Below the pieces are notes generated by a model, which saw only the letters and a program-made list of their open reading frames with translations, did not search any database and was not told the origin of the DNA. The translations under genes were made by a program, and so were the position numbers. DNA of 64,000 bases from Tenebrio molitor (taxonomy: Eukaryota; Arthropoda; Insecta; Coleoptera; Tenebrionidae). The stretch spans positions 16,120,001 to 16,184,000 of the forward strand of contig NC_091048.1 in NCBI RefSeq assembly GCF_963966145.1, read 5' to 3'. The stretch's first letter is position 1; each line of letters begins with the position of its first letter. Shown here one piece after another: positions 35,959-46,418 of the stretch.

Positions 35959-36507
35959 TATTATTCGACTAGCGGATAATGATGAATTACACGGATGAAT
36001 GAAGAGAAATTGATAAATAAGTCTCATTATTAGACAAACTGACGTTTTACAATTATTACTTTGCATACTCGATACCATTTCATTAAAATTTGCGATTGGA
36101 CTTCATGTACCGTGCGATCAACAATTACCTACTTAGATAAGGGACGGCTGTGACTTTGACAGTGTCAGATTTTCCGTATCTTTGTAAATTCAGCTAATAA
36201 ACGTCAAACAACTGCCATTGTTAATCAAATTTTAACGCAAAAATGGTTTTTACTTCAGAATATAAAAGATTCATTATTATTGAATCTTACTTTCGTAATG
36301 GTGTTTTCAATAACGGACGAGTTGTTTGGACGAGTTTCGGCAAAAGTTTCCAATTTTAAATTGAAATAGGTATATGCAACCAAAAATACTTGCAAGAAGA
36401 TTTAGACATGCATCTAAAATTTCAAATGTCCTTTGATCTAAATAATTGTTGTCGCACAGTACTAGTTGCTCTGATATTTACCGTGAGTTTTGAAATTATT
36501 ATTTAAC

Positions 36508-37240
36508 AGGTCGTGGGTAATGAACCCTGTTATCTAGTAATAATTATTTATGGTATAAGTAACCCACGAGGGCTTACCCGAGTAGGTTATTACTTATTAG
36601 TTATTACCTCGAGTAGGTACTAGGTAGTACTTAATAACCAGTCTTAGGACAAAATAGTACCCCACAAGTCGACAAGTACAACTAATCCCTCGCTCACACA
36701 TAAACACGATACAGCTGGTTCAAGTTGTACAGGGTTATACTAAATGATTGTTGTCGAAGTAGGCCATACCAGTATCATGGGCCATACCCATGTTATTACG
36801 TTTTTGCCGCTTTCATGTGAACTGTCAGTTGTGTCGCTGTCACTGTCATTTTTTAGGTGAAAAGTGCGGTGATGAGGATTTTATTTATTTTTGTTAAATT
36901 AACGATTGAATCCAGAAATATTGAGTTGTTCTACAATCAATTTTAAAAATACTGAGTTGTTTTGCACCCAATTTAACACATCCATTTTGATGATTTTTTT
37001 TTATGTGGAGCGGCAACCATAAATTTTACATTCAGTTTTCACACCTACTTCGACTACACTACAATCATTTAGAATAACCCTGTACTAGTCGACTGTCGGG
37101 GACTATTTTGTCCGAAGACTATTAATAACCCACGTATGTCATACAACATTTTATCCAATATTCCAAATTTTTTAAATGATAACATTATTAATGAAAATCT
37201 GCTCCCGATGGGTTATGGATGTTAATAACCCATGGTGCTA
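36508..37240. repeat. Foldback element split by a MITE
   Basis: Left arm blocks GGACAAAATAGTACCCC and AAGTCGACAAGTAC (36648-36681) are inverted right after the inserted MITE (TAGTCGACTGTCGGGGACTA, 37086 on). GGTTATTA blocks and a CACGAGGGCTTACCCGAG tip complete the structure. The MITE 36728-37085 landed in the loop. Confidence 0.65.
36728..37085 (+). mobile_element. MITE family D, copy 1 (358 bp)
   Basis: TACAGGGTTATACTAAATGA and inverse ending AATAACCCTGTA. The same element lies at 42749-43083 in the opposite orientation. Confidence 0.9.
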
Positions 37241-37520
37241 ATGGCAATTACAGACTACTTAAAGTGCAGTTTAAAATTGTTAGCATTCCTCTCAAGTAGT
37301 TTTTGTGAAAAATTGTCGGCTGAATTTCAGCAATATACCGCTCAATTTTAGTTTCATTGAGTCTCTCTTGAAATTTGTCCTTGCGCCGATTTGTCTTTGC
37401 GCCGAGTTGAAAGTGCGCCGATTTGACATGTCAGCACCGAACTGACGTGCGCCGATTCATCCGCGCCGAAATGACATGATACCATTTAAAAAGGCTTAAA
37501 AGGTGCAAGATAGAAAAAAT

Positions 37521-37640
37521 AGTATAAAGAACCCGTTTCGCGCTTCGCGACTCGTTCTATAAACTTGGACTATGAAATAAACGCTTCCTTATTAAACTCG
37601 TTTTTTAATAATGTGTACTAATTTTATAGTATGAAAAAAT
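37521..37640. repeat. Foldback hairpin with CGCGCTTCGCG tip
   Basis: AGTATAAAGAAC and GTTCTATAAACT enclose CCGTTTCGCGCTTCGCGACT. A second loose half (AAACTCGTTTTTTAATAATG) follows. Confidence 0.6.
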
Positions 37641-37889
37641 TTAATCTACGTAATACAGTTTACAGTTAAAATTCGTGTTATGGGTATGAATGTACCTATT
37701 TATGTTTGTATGTACTTTATAAATTTACCGTTCATGTTTGTAGGTGCATTAAATTTAAGTAAATGTACGAAGCAGGAACACTAAGTATTTTAAGAGTGAC
37801 AAAAAGTTCTTTATAGTTGTCTCATTATTTTATGTCAGAAACTATTTGAAGTAGTTCGCGTTGCAGCTTAAAAAGTTCGTGTCTTTTTA

Positions 37890-38335
37890 ATGACCTCATG
37901 TCATAGGTAAGGCGAGTAGAACTGGATGAGAAATAAAGTTTCGGATGAAACTTTATCAGAGAGACTTCTCATAACTGATGCATCATTGAAAATAGAAAAG
38001 TTTAAAAAATAGGTAATTTTATTAATGCAGACAAACAAAGATGTTTTTTCTAATTTTGACATATAAAGTGACACTTTTCAAAATTAATTGACGTTTGGAA
38101 ACGTCACACTTTTCGTAACTGGTTACGAAAAGTAAAATCTTTCCCAACTGGTTAGGAAAAATTTATTGTATCATCAATTTGACAGTGTCATATTTTTTGT
38201 TTTTAAGCAAAATAACCGTGCCTAATTACCTACTTGATATTTTAACACAGTAATAATTTATTATTAATGAAATTCATTACTTCGTTTAACGTTCGAAGAA
38301 ACTTTTTTTTGTCAAAATTAGAAAAAATCTTGTAT
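37890..38335. repeat. Cluster of short palindromes
   Basis: CTTTTCGTAACTGGTTACGAAAAG at about 38107, TTTCCCAACTGGTTAGGAAA nearby, and the pair TTTTTTCTAATTTTGAC (38043) and inverse (38313) suggest stacked foldbacks. Confidence 0.5.
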
Positions 38336-38452
38336 GTAACACGTTAGGAAATGCAATTTTGTGTAACTCGTGTGATTTTGCGGGATCTCGCTGCGCTCGT
38401 CCCGCAAATATTCCACTCGTTACACAAAATAACGCATTTCCTAACTGGTTAC
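38336..38452. repeat. Foldback hairpin with CTCGCTGCGCTCG tip
   Basis: GTAACACGTTAGGAAATGC at the left and GCATTTCCTAACTGGTTAC at the right continue inward to TTTTGCGGGA/TCCCGCAAA around the tip. The outer ends match those at 53724-53842 and 60323-60456. Confidence 0.85.
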
Positions 38453-38740
38453 ATAAATAGCTATTCCACTACTAGTCTCAGAAGGCTTCATTATTGACTC
38501 TCGAACCGACCCCAGAAGTAGAATTTCTCTCCCAAGGTTAATAATAATTTTCATTATTAAGCAAGGTCAATAATGAACAGCCGTCACCTACCAACGAAAG
38601 ATTTTCTTTGATTTTATTGGTTAACGTAGACAGACGATTTTCAATTTTCATAGCAACCGTTGAAAAATGAGAACTCGGATCGTCGCATCGGACAAACAAA
38701 TTTAATTAATAATAATTATTAGAAAGGGTTTTAACGGATC

Positions 38741-40342
38741 CACAGGGTCTCTATAAATGATTGTCTGGTCAAGCCAGCCTTGGAAAAAAATTTTACTGTT
38801 CCGCTTTTTTGAAACCGATGCCAAATTCTAGTTCGTTTTCACGGTCACTTCTGACATCACATTAGTGACTGACGTTTCGTTTGCACTTGTCAGTCGAGTT
38901 TTGGTTCCTTATATTCGTTTTATCACAGTTAATCACAGTGGGCCGTATGATTTCCCATTCGTTAAGCCTTTCATTAGCTAAATAATTGATTAGACAAAGT
39001 GAGAGTATATGCCAAGCACTATGTTAGACAGAGACAAAACAATTTAACGACGTTCTTTAACTTTAATGAAAGGGAAATCATACGGGCCAGTTAATATACA
39101 CCAAAAATCAGTATTTTTCCGCTTTTAGAGGTAAATACACTGGCAAAATTTGTGAGGTTATGCCTTAATGTTTTATGTTTTATTTTAGCTTTATTTTCTT
39201 TACAATGGTTTATTCTGTTGAACAGAACACGTTCATTGTTGTTTTTTTACTTTCGAAATGGAAGGTTTAATAATGGGGAATTATCTGTTTGTAAAAATGA
39301 ATTCCATCAAAATATCTGAACAACATTGTGAACAGATTTTTAACAATCAGAACAATTAGCAGGGGTAAATCATTAGGACGAGCACCAGTATCTGATGAAA
39401 TACTCAAGGATTTGAAAGAAATGGTGGAAAAGACTACAGATATCCATAGCCTGTTTATCTCAACAATCTGGTGTACCACGATGCACTTGTCACAAAATCA
39501 TTAAAAATAGGCTACAACTGCATCTTTATAAAATTAGTGTTGTACAAGAACTCCAACCTGCAGATTATCAAAGTTGTGTTCAGTTTGAAAATCACCTCAA
39601 TTTCATAATTTGGAGTGCTGAGAATCCACACCAATTTGTAGAGATTCCTTTACATGTTTTGAAAATTGGTGTGTGGAACTGTGGATAGCAGTGTTGCTAT
39701 ACGCTTAACTAAGAAATGCTGCAAAATATTTTTGAAAATAAATGAAGAATTGTCATGTTTAGAAGTTAATGGGGGACATTCTCAATCTATTTTATAAAAA
39801 AATACCTATTTGTTATCGTTATTTAGTGTTGTAAATTATGTTGTTGAATACATTTGATTTTATTGAAAAACCAGTAAGACTTATTTGTTATGAAAAACAC
39901 TGTTATTTATATTGGAAGAAAAAATGGGAGTCAATACCATATTCGACAATTCAGTCTAGGTCGTATTTACCACTAGCATAAAACAAGAAATGTGAAAGCA
40001 CTAAAGCAGACAAAAAGGCAGTATCAAGTATTGTATTGTGGTATACGAGGACAAGGTGTTCTCAATATTTATCTGTTTGGATTTGTTCTCATACCAATTC
40101 CTGTACAGTGTGTGGCGGTACGATGGGGGCAATAATTTTTCCCCTGTTGGTGTTGATATTAAATAATAAATACATTAATGTTAGCAAGAGTAAAGCACAG
40201 TTGAAACTTATCTCTGGTTAAAAGCCAACAACCTAACCTGAAAATGTGACATTCATTAATTGCCGAACAAAGCGGCACATTCAAAATTTGACAACTTTCC
40301 ATGGCTGGCTGGACCCGACAATCATTTATAGAGACCCTGTAG
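38741..40342 (+). mobile_element. 1.6 kb transposon with decayed transposase
   Basis: CACAGGGTCTCTATAAATGA.. at the left and its inverse ending AGAGACCCTGTAG at the right, ~37 bp TIRs through GCCAGCC. Contains the transposase remnant at 39240-39700. Confidence 0.8.
39240..39700 (+). pseudogene. IS630/Tc1-like transposase remnant
   Basis: The frame near 39370 reads SLGRAPVSDEILKDLKEMVE. After shifts come LQLHLYKISVVQELQPADY, IIWSAENPHQFVEIPLH and VLKIGVWN. These match, in order, the linker, the region between HTH and catalytic domain, and the W..ENPH.F.E.PLH..K.GVW block of a large insect transposase group. First-Asp segment and the C-terminal third are missing. Stops and frameshifts throughout. 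Confidence 0.75.
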
Positions 40343-40352
40343 TAGTGAAAAA

Positions 40353-40483
40353 AATAATATATAAACCACAGTGAAGAAGTCCCTTATAGCCTTCGCGCCT
40401 TAGAACCCTCGGCACGCCTCGGGCTCTAATCTTGGCGCTCTGGCCATAATCATGAACTTCTTCACCTTGGTGTATAATATACT
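40353..40483. repeat. Foldback hairpin with CCTCGGCACGCCTCGG tip
   Basis: ATAATATATAAACCACAGTG and inverse-like CCTTGGTGTATAATATACT arms, inner GAAGAAGT/ACTTCTTC, tip rich in CTCGG. Lies directly outside the right end of the 38741 transposon. Confidence 0.75.
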
Positions 40484-41556
40484 ATTTTAACACAAGGAAG
40501 GATTATCATATCAAAGTACAAAAGTTCCTGCTTCAACTTCGATTTACTGAAAAAAAAATTGTATTTCAACAAGTTTATTTCAATGGGATAATATTTCGAT
40601 AATAGCATCTCCAATCACCAATCACATTTTTAATAACATGACAATTTCATTCATAGCAACATGTAAACGAAGTTGTAAATAGAATTGATTAATGAAAAAA
40701 TATCTAGTCAACAACCATTCGAGCTTTGAATCTTTAACAATTAATTTGCTCAAACTTCCTGCACAAGGATTCAAATTGCATACATTTGACAATAAAAACC
40801 TTCCAGCGTTGCACAATGTTGTATTTTTCATTACTTGTCAAATTTATCACTTTCTCGTCGCTACGTAACAATTTATTGTAAATTAACAGAATTATTGGTA
40901 GTTTATGGTATTATTGCAAATTTTTGTCTAATGGAGTCTAATGCTCCAGTGGTGAAATAACATGTAATTCAATGACATAGAACAATTAAAACAAGGTAAA
41001 ATTAGAAAAAATTATGAAAGAAGAAACAAGATTTAATAAGGTACAATGCATTAAAAGTAAAATAAGACAAAACAAGTTGATTACATTAAAGGAGTACGCT
41101 TGATTGATATATTGAATAAAATTAACATTAAAGTGAAATGTAAGAATTTTTGTTAATTTGAGTTTAGTTCTAAATAGATGTGCAGAGTGAAGAACAAGAA
41201 CACAAATCAAGAGTGCTACTTCATCTTTTGTTTTATTGAAACGTCTGTCTTAGCTTAATCCTGCACATAATGTATACTTGCTATACACAGTCGTTTTGCC
41301 TACCTCTTTAAAAGTCTATTATACAGCGCCTTTCACAACTCGCGCCCCAGAGAAAATGAGGAAACACTAAGTATGTAGATATTAGGATGTGTAATTTTAA
41401 AGAAAATAAAATCTAGCTTGAAAAGAGAAAAGACAACTTAAAGTTAACCAATCAGAAACCCGCGCCCTCCAAATGTGTGTGCCATATTTTTATGTTACTA
41501 GGTTTTAACAAAAGGCAAATCTTTTTAAAAAATAGGTTGGCGGCCGGAGTTTAAAA
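40484..41556. other. Gap, nothing recognised
   Basis: AT-rich, apparently unique. Minus frames at 40622-40831 and 40986-41210 are hydrophobic or random. Confidence 0.4.
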
Positions 41557-42056
41557 ATGCTGGTAAATTACCCATTCTTACCAATGTAAAATGTTTGTCT
41601 TGTTTATTTTATAATTTTTTTCCATATCATATAATAATAATAAAATGCACAATTATAATTCCAACGTCTAAAATTCATTAGGTATGATTATAACGGGTGA
41701 CTATTAAAATTTTCACTTGGAGTTGGCTTTGAACGAGTTTTTATTTTTTCTGTTACTTTAGACACACGCAAGAACGAACGACAAATGTCAGTCAGTACAA
41801 TTGAAACATAACCTATAATGTTAATTATAATGTCAAACTTGTCAGTGTCTAAGGTGCAACGGAAAACAAAGAATGATCCATAGCCAACCCTAAGTGAAAA
41901 TTTTAATAGTCACCCGTTATATTATAAATTAGCGTTTACGCTCCCAAATTATCTACGTCCATGCATCCAAGGCTTATTTGCACAGAATTCTACTACGACA
42001 TGACCGATAATTTGCAAAGCCGGTTTTTTTTAGATCACATTGTATAAGAATTAAAA
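41557..42056 (+). repeat. Interspersed repeat, copy 1, interrupted
   Basis: GGTAAATTACCCATTCTTAC through GATCACATTGTATAAG corresponds to 62310-62570 in the same orientation, except for the MITE 41689-41921. Diverged, with substitutions throughout. Nature unknown. Confidence 0.7.
41689..41921. mobile_element. 233 bp TA-flanked MITE
   Basis: TATAACGGGTGACTATTAAA and its inverse ending CCCGTTATA; ~38 bp TIRs. The empty site exists at about 62440 (ATGATTTATTACAAAGTAGCG), which fixes the boundaries. Confidence 0.9.
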
Positions 42057-42174
42057 AAAAAATAGTGTATAGATGTTTAACACATTGAGGTGTAATTAGT
42101 TTTCAATAAATTCTTTTGCTCTTCTTCAAACTATGTATATTTAAACTAAAACGTCTGGTGCAGAAGTATCGCGC

Positions 42175-42525
42175 GTTCAAATGAAATCCTGGGCTGAGTA
42201 GGCGTTGGAAAAATTAAACCGTCTAGAACAGTGTAAAGTTTGAATTTCCCGCCGTTTGACACGAATGACATTTGTTCATGTTTAATCGCAACATAATTAA
42301 ACATGTGTGTTTTCAGCAAAGGGTGCCCTTAGATATTTGCTTCGAGAATAGGAATCGTTACGTTATTCTATTTTTGATGTAAAACATTGCAAAGAAAGAA
42401 AAAAAAAACATTTTTGGCTCTAAATTTTAGGTTAGCTGTCAAGATGCTTCAATTAATCTACGCTTTAAAAAAGTACAACAATTGACGATTTCCAACGCCT
42501 TCCCAGCCCAGGATTTCATTTGAAC
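42175..42525. mobile_element. 351 bp TIR element
   Basis: GTTCAAATGAAATCCTGGGC.. and its inverse ending CATTTGAAC; ~37 bp TIRs, with GCGTTGGAAA at their inner edge. No coding region. Confidence 0.85.
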
Positions 42526-42748
42526 ACTCTATATATCCCTAAACAGACTATTTTTAATGGAAAGCAACTTTAAAACAACTGAAAACGTCAAGCTGTTGCC
42601 AATAATAATTCTGAACTATTGTCTTAAGTTAATTTTATAATTATTTTGAGTAAAGAAAGTCCACCTTAGGAATTGTTGTTACGCTGTTCTTGAAAAATGG
42701 GCTAGAACTGAAAAGGTTAACGGTTTGCTACTTTATTTATCATTATCA

Positions 42749-43083
42749 TACAGGGTTATTCTAAATGATTGTAGTCGAAGTAGGCGTGAAAACTAAATGT
42801 AAAATTTATGGTTGCCGCTCCACATAAAAAAATCATCAGAATGATGTGTTAAATTGGGTGCAAGACAACTCAATATGTATTTTTAAAATTGATTGTAGAA
42901 CAACTCAATATTTCTGGATTCAATCGTTAATTTAACAAAAATAAATAAAATTCTCATCACCGCACTTTTCACCTAAAAAATGACAGTGACAGCGACACAA
43001 CTGACAGTTCACATGAAAGCGGCAAAAACGTAATAACATGGGCATGGCCTACTTCGACTACAATCATTTAGAATAACCCTGTA
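42749..43083 (-). mobile_element. MITE family D, copy 2 (335 bp)
   Basis: Same termini as 36728-37085, inserted in the opposite orientation; slightly shorter. Confidence 0.9.
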
Positions 43084-43223
43084 TAACTTATCAAACTAAT
43101 CAAAAAGCAGACGACCAAGGAAGTTGTATGGAGCACCTCTTCAACGGATGACGTCAAAACAGAACAATTCCTAGTTGTGTATTCCCAGAAATTCGAGAGG
43201 ACAAAGTTTAAAATGTTACAAAA

Positions 43224-44288
43224 TATATGCCATTCACGATGTTTTGGCATAAGGGGAGGCTATGGAAAAAGTGCATTTAAGTTGGCAGTAAAGCTGTCTG
43301 TTGAATTAGGTTATTTTTTTCTAAGTTTGAGGTTATAAACTGCGTCATTGTCTAGTGCATTGTTGTCAGTTTTACTAGTTTGCAATATAAAATACTCACA
43401 CATTTTTAATCCAATTTAACAAAACAGGAAACTGACTTGAACAGACTACAGAATAGTAGGGACCGGGACCGAAAGTTAAAGTGGCTCCTGCACCACTTAG
43501 ATAACCCACCTATACAGTGTCTTAACCAACCAGTTAGTAACTTGTCAATGAATTTTTTATTTTAACCAAAACGTTCCTAGAACTAGATTGTATAAAATCT
43601 TGTACCTACTTATTAAGCCTTACTTTATTCGAATCTTTCTGCAAAATATTTACACACCCATCGTCCATGACAAAAAAAAGAACAAAACTATTCAACTTCC
43701 ATAATTTCATTAGAAAATTCTGAATCATCATTACCTGCATCAAATTCCGAGTCAGATTCTCCTAATGAAATTATTAAAGGAAGAACGTTTTCAAATGAAA
43801 GATTTCTCATTAATTTTGCCCAATCTTCCGAAATAAGTTCTTCACAATATCTACAAAAATGTTGGCAAATTTCAGGAGTACATTTTAAAATAGACTCAAG
43901 CCATAAATTCACAACTCTATCGCGAAGTTATAATAGGGCTTACAAAACCCCTGTGCCATTTCAATTGGGTCGTTGTTTCTTCCTTCACTATCCGTGCTAC
44001 ATATTTATCTTGTACTCACCTACGATTGAATTTATACATAAAAAGAACTTGACTTCACTGTAACTTACTGAAAATATGTTCTGCAGTCTAATACAAACAC
44101 CATCAATACGTTTTAATGTCGCTTAATTATGATTACGGTAAATTCGGCAACATGTTACGTTCATTTTGATAGGTCCGCATGTCAGGCACTTTAGTGACAG
44201 CAGAGATGACAGAAATCAAACATGTATCCAACGTTAAAAAATGAAATCATAGCCTCCCCTTATGCCAAAACATCGTGAATGGCATATA
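43224..44288 (-). mobile_element. 1.07 kb IS630/Tc1-type element, copy 2
   Basis: Same orientation and layout as 13227-14295. Shows only scattered substitutions and short indels. TATATGCCATTCACGATG.. and exact inverse termini. Confidence 0.85.
43688..43930 (-). pseudogene. Transposase C-terminus (better preserved copy)
   Basis: Open for about 80 codons: LRDRVVNLWLESILKCTPEI, then CQHFCRYCEELISEDWAKLM, LSFENVLPLIISLGESDSEF and an acidic end EIMEVE. A stop lies just upstream and the catalytic core is missing. Resembles the end of IS630/Tc1-type transposases, which often close with LIISL..SDSD. Confidence 0.65.
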
Positions 44289-44435
44289 GTAAAGTCACTA
44301 AAATATGGTAAGGAGCAGCTGAAAATGATGTCTGTAGGGTACAAAAAATGAGATAAGTTCTGAAATTCTTTTAAATAATACGTACGTATTTGGCTTTCGG
44401 GAATAGCTAGGTATTGCATTTAGTGTTAAGTGTTA

Positions 44436-45871
44436 TACTGGGTGGGGCATCGTATACGCGCACGCGAGAAATCGCGACTTCTAATTAAATTAAATTGTCG
44501 AAATTTTATATACCTAACTAATTATTGGTAAGGTATATTTGAGAATTTTTAAAAAATTTTTGAAGTGAAACTTTTGAAGTGAAACTTTTTATGGGAGGGT
44601 CTTGAAATTCTGATCGGCAACCTTTTTATGTGACGAAAAGTGGTGGGGGTAAACACTATGCGGTCGGCGAGAATGCATTTAGCGCGTAGCCAAAGCACTG
44701 GCACAGCTGCGCCGGCGCGTGATCAGAAATTGCGGCGGCCCCAGATATCAGGTTCAAACGTGCAAAATAGCAAAATAATAGTTCTTTTCGATATAAGGAC
44801 GCTGTCACATCATTTTTCAGGTCAGGTCAGGTGTAGTCGGCGTTTTAATTTTCAATATTTAAAATCCGCGCTTAAAGAGTTAGGGTGCTTTGGCCACGCG
44901 CTAAATGCATTCTCGCATCTGGTCGAATGGGAGCAGTGTCTCGCACAACGGTTGCGCCAATATTTCCATCTCACTTAAATGTAAGTTAATCTGTTTGACA
45001 CGATACAAACATCCCTCAAAATTGTGTATACTTCTGTCTTTGTCACACTCACGGCATTTATCGATAATGTCGTCTCTTTAATTTGGAGGCTTAAAAATGA
45101 ACAATGAGTTACGCATTTCGATATTGTTTAGTGTTATGTTGTTTATAATTTATTTTCTTCATTAAAATATACAATTTTGTTGTGAATATGCTATTTAAAA
45201 GTGATTGAAGAATAATTACAATGTTTCCCTGTAATACAAAAGTTTCACTTCTATCGTGCGTCTTTACGACACATTCTGTTTTTTTTTGTTAATAAATAAG
45301 GCCGTAACAGTTTTATTAGTTTTCTCAAATTAACTGTTAATTTACCTATAAAGTTTTTACACTAAATGAATCTGTATCTGCTAGCGCATCAAACCCTGGT
45401 GGCACAATTACAAATTTTGACTTGGTTAGCTAAATAATTCGCTTTTTTATTTAAACGCAAACCAGACGCGTGATTTATAGCACAATGGTATAATTTCCCA
45501 ACAAAAGGTATTGCCCACCGTTTTAAACCTTTTTACCATAAATTTGACAGTTTCCATTGTCACCTAAATTTACGACAGCACAAGTAGCAGGTCATAAATA
45601 AAAATGATTTTGAAAGTTGAAATGTAAAACAGCGTTTAATTCAAAATCTAATTGGTGTTTTTTTCCGCTGATTTCGATAAAAATCAGAATTTGACTTTTT
45701 GGTTGAAATTTACATTTAATTTTTTTTTGGCTTTGTTTGTAAGTGAAACATTATCAAAAAATTATGAAATGTACCTTACCAATAGCCAGATAAGTGTAAA
45801 AAATTTCGACACTTTTATTTAATTAGAAGTCGCGATTTCTCGGGTGCGCGTATACGATGCCCCACCCGGTA
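44436..45871. mobile_element. 1.44 kb element with ~110 bp TIRs
   Basis: TACTGGGTGGGGCATCGTAT.. at the left and its inverse ending CCCCACCCGGTA. Arms include GAGAAATCGCGACTTCTAAT and extend to ATTGGTAAGGTA. Contains a second TIR element and a 14 bp tandem pair (TTTTGAAGTGAAAC, 44558-44588). No transposase recognised. Confidence 0.85.
44667..44916. mobile_element. 250 bp GC-rich MITE inside the 1.44 kb element
   Basis: GCGAGAATGCATTTAGCGCG.. at 44667 and its inverse ending at 44916 match over 32 bp with one mismatch. The 112-codon plus-strand frame at 44640-44978 spans this element, arms included, so I do not treat it as a gene. Confidence 0.75.
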
Positions 45872-46151
45872 CAGAAGGCAACAACTTCGCTTCCGACGAG
45901 TCAAGTTTGGCACTAAAAAAAATTCAGTCGAATATACATTGAAATACAGTTTCAAAAAATTCCTCACACCAGTAACATTATGTGAAGACGTGAAATGCTA
46001 AGGTTTACGTTTTAAATGTTGATCAAGTTTTGGATAGTTTTGTAATCAAGTAATAAAATACATAACGAGTCTTATAAATAAGATAAATGTGTGGTTTTCT
46101 CTCTCTTTTCCAAATGTAGGTCGCCTTTTTAGTTCACAAATCTCATTTTGA

Positions 46152-46418
46152 TCACACCTTTTTTTGTTGTGATAGTTTTCGGTTCATTTTTTTAATTTTC
46201 CAAACTCTTTCAACGGTTTCTGAAATACGTATCGATGATCGTCCACTTCCATTATTTCGTTCTACGCTTCCTGTTTCACGAAATATTTGACAGCTGATGA
46301 AGCTGCGCCATACGTTAACGGAAACAAAAGCAAGCACCACGTCATCTGACCACAAATTATTTTGAACATTATTATAACACATACATGAGAATAAAGCGAA
46401 ATGTAGAACAAACAACAA
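46152..46418 (-). pseudogene. N-terminal transposase fragment
   Basis: The minus frame contains CQIFRETGSVERNNGSGRSS followed by IRISETVERVW. RF.ETGSV....GSGR....E..E.V is the helix-turn-helix-to-linker region of a common group of insect IS630-type transposases. Nothing of the catalytic domain follows. Confidence 0.6.

Larger units (their letters stand above)
35461..37475. mobile_element. 2 kb element with subterminal CGGCGC repeat clusters
   Basis: The left cluster (35480-35550) has four units of the type ACGACAATTCGGCGC. The right cluster (37382-37475) has about six units in the opposite orientation (GCGCCGATTTG). Inverted clusters of one short unit near both ends are typical binding sites for a transposase in large DNA transposons. 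The interior now holds two MITEs and a foldback. No transposase seen; superfamily unknown. Confidence 0.6.

Noticed and set aside
44640..44978. 112-codon plus-strand gene
   Set aside because: It spans both arms of a 250 bp inverted-repeat element, so the frame is made of transposon ends.
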